Positions 5,040 through 5,198 of a stretch of DNA of 5,198 nucleotides are shown one piece after another; the first letter of the stretch is position 1; the number at the start of each line of letters is the position of its first letter. The DNA comes from an uncultured Erysipelotrichaceae bacterium. GTDB taxonomy: Bacteria > Bacillota_I > Bacilli_A > Erysipelotrichales > Erysipelotrichaceae. The position numbers were made by a program, and so were the translations under genes. Under the pieces are notes generated by a model, which was given only the letters and a program-made list of their open reading frames with translations, did no database searches and was not told the DNA's origin. The stretch is taken from positions 1-5,198 of the forward strand of contig CALUZL010000012.1 of the NCBI GenBank assembly GCA_944325295.1. The letters are read 5' to 3'.

Positions 5040-5198
5040 ACTGATGATGGCGATCTCATACTCAGCGTCTACAATCATGATACTGCCAAAGAAGGACACC
5101 GCTACTATCGAGCCGATGATCCTTTCATCATAAAGAAAAGCTTCATCAAAATCGATGAAGCTCTCTTGACTGAAAATAAGACGATCTTTAATTGTGAC
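5040..5198 (+). pseudogene. Possible in-frame continuation of the lipoprotein gene after a nonsense codon
   Basis: Directly after the TAA at 5037-5039, the same frame reads on to the window end without a stop. It gives a hydrophilic, strand-like sequence beginning TDDGDLILSVYNHD and including RYYRADDPFIIKK. It fits as the next beta hairpin after VSYDNGDVVRLK. There is no ATG in this frame here, so it does not look like a separate gene. One base (TTA Leu or AAA Lys to TAA) would explain the stop. The alternative is a minus-strand reading in exactly antiparallel codon phase, open from 5198 to a TAG at 5033-5031. That product is Ile/Phe/Ser/Val-rich, as expected of an antisense shadow, but it cannot be excluded. 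The stretch is short, so confidence is limited. Confidence 0.4.
5131..5162 (-). terminator. Weak candidate terminator reading leftward, or coincidental hairpin
   Basis: AGCTTCATC at 5139-5147 and GATGAAGCT at 5154-5162 form a perfect 9-bp stem with a six-base loop. Read on the minus strand it is followed by TTTCTTT, the layout of an intrinsic terminator for a gene entering from the right; a minus-strand TAA at 5192-5190 could be that gene's stop. The same bases in the plus frame encode S-F-I-K-I-D-E-A, where codon symmetry alone could give the palindrome. Confidence 0.25.

Noticed and set aside
5031..5198. Minus-strand open frame ending in TAG at 5033-5031
   Set aside because: It lies in exact antiparallel codon phase with the plus-strand continuation, and its Ile/Phe/Ser/Val-rich product looks like a shadow. 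Not excluded, only judged less likely.

Overview
The window looks like chromosomal DNA of a low-to-moderate GC Gram-positive bacterium (Bacillota; the style of the secreted protein would suit an Erysipelotrichia-like gut or oral lineage, but this is inference from protein style and not proven). Supporting signs are strong purine-rich Shine-Dalgarno sites, a Maf protein next to a sugar-phosphate-type nucleotidyltransferase, a large secreted beta-helix-type protein and a lipoprotein with an N-terminal lipobox.

Layout: on the minus strand, positions 1-1027 hold an overlapping gene pair: a nucleotidyltransferase (131-1027) followed by the first 46 codons of maf (1-140, cut by the window edge). 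A 54-bp gap (1028-1081) carries back-to-back promoters. On the plus strand follows a protein-tyrosine-phosphatase-family gene (1082-1801). Its perfect TATAAT lies exactly where a leaderless mRNA starting on the ATG would need it. The gap 1802-2079 holds no convincing gene but is structurally rich: a TTGACA-type -35, a 10.5-copy AGTC tetranucleotide tract (1874-1915), a long terminator-like hairpin (1969-2022), and a nearly pure purine leader that leads into a 761-residue secreted surface-type protein (2080-4365). An intrinsic terminator (4385-4416) separates it from a small lipoprotein gene (4443-5039). The last 159 bases continue the lipoprotein reading frame without another stop, which suggests a nonsense-interrupted longer gene or an unusual 3' end.

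How the genes fit: the minus-strand pair is housekeeping (nucleotide hydrolysis/sanitation and sugar-nucleotide type chemistry). The plus-strand genes may act at the cell envelope. The most interesting unit is 1844-4365: a length-variable simple repeat and a hairpin in the probable leader of a surface protein. That arrangement is expected of a phase-variable (contingency) locus, although switching cannot be shown from one sequence. The surface protein also appears mosaic: its N-terminal beta-helix part uses isoleucine codons differently from its C-terminal domain and from the neighbouring phosphatase gene.
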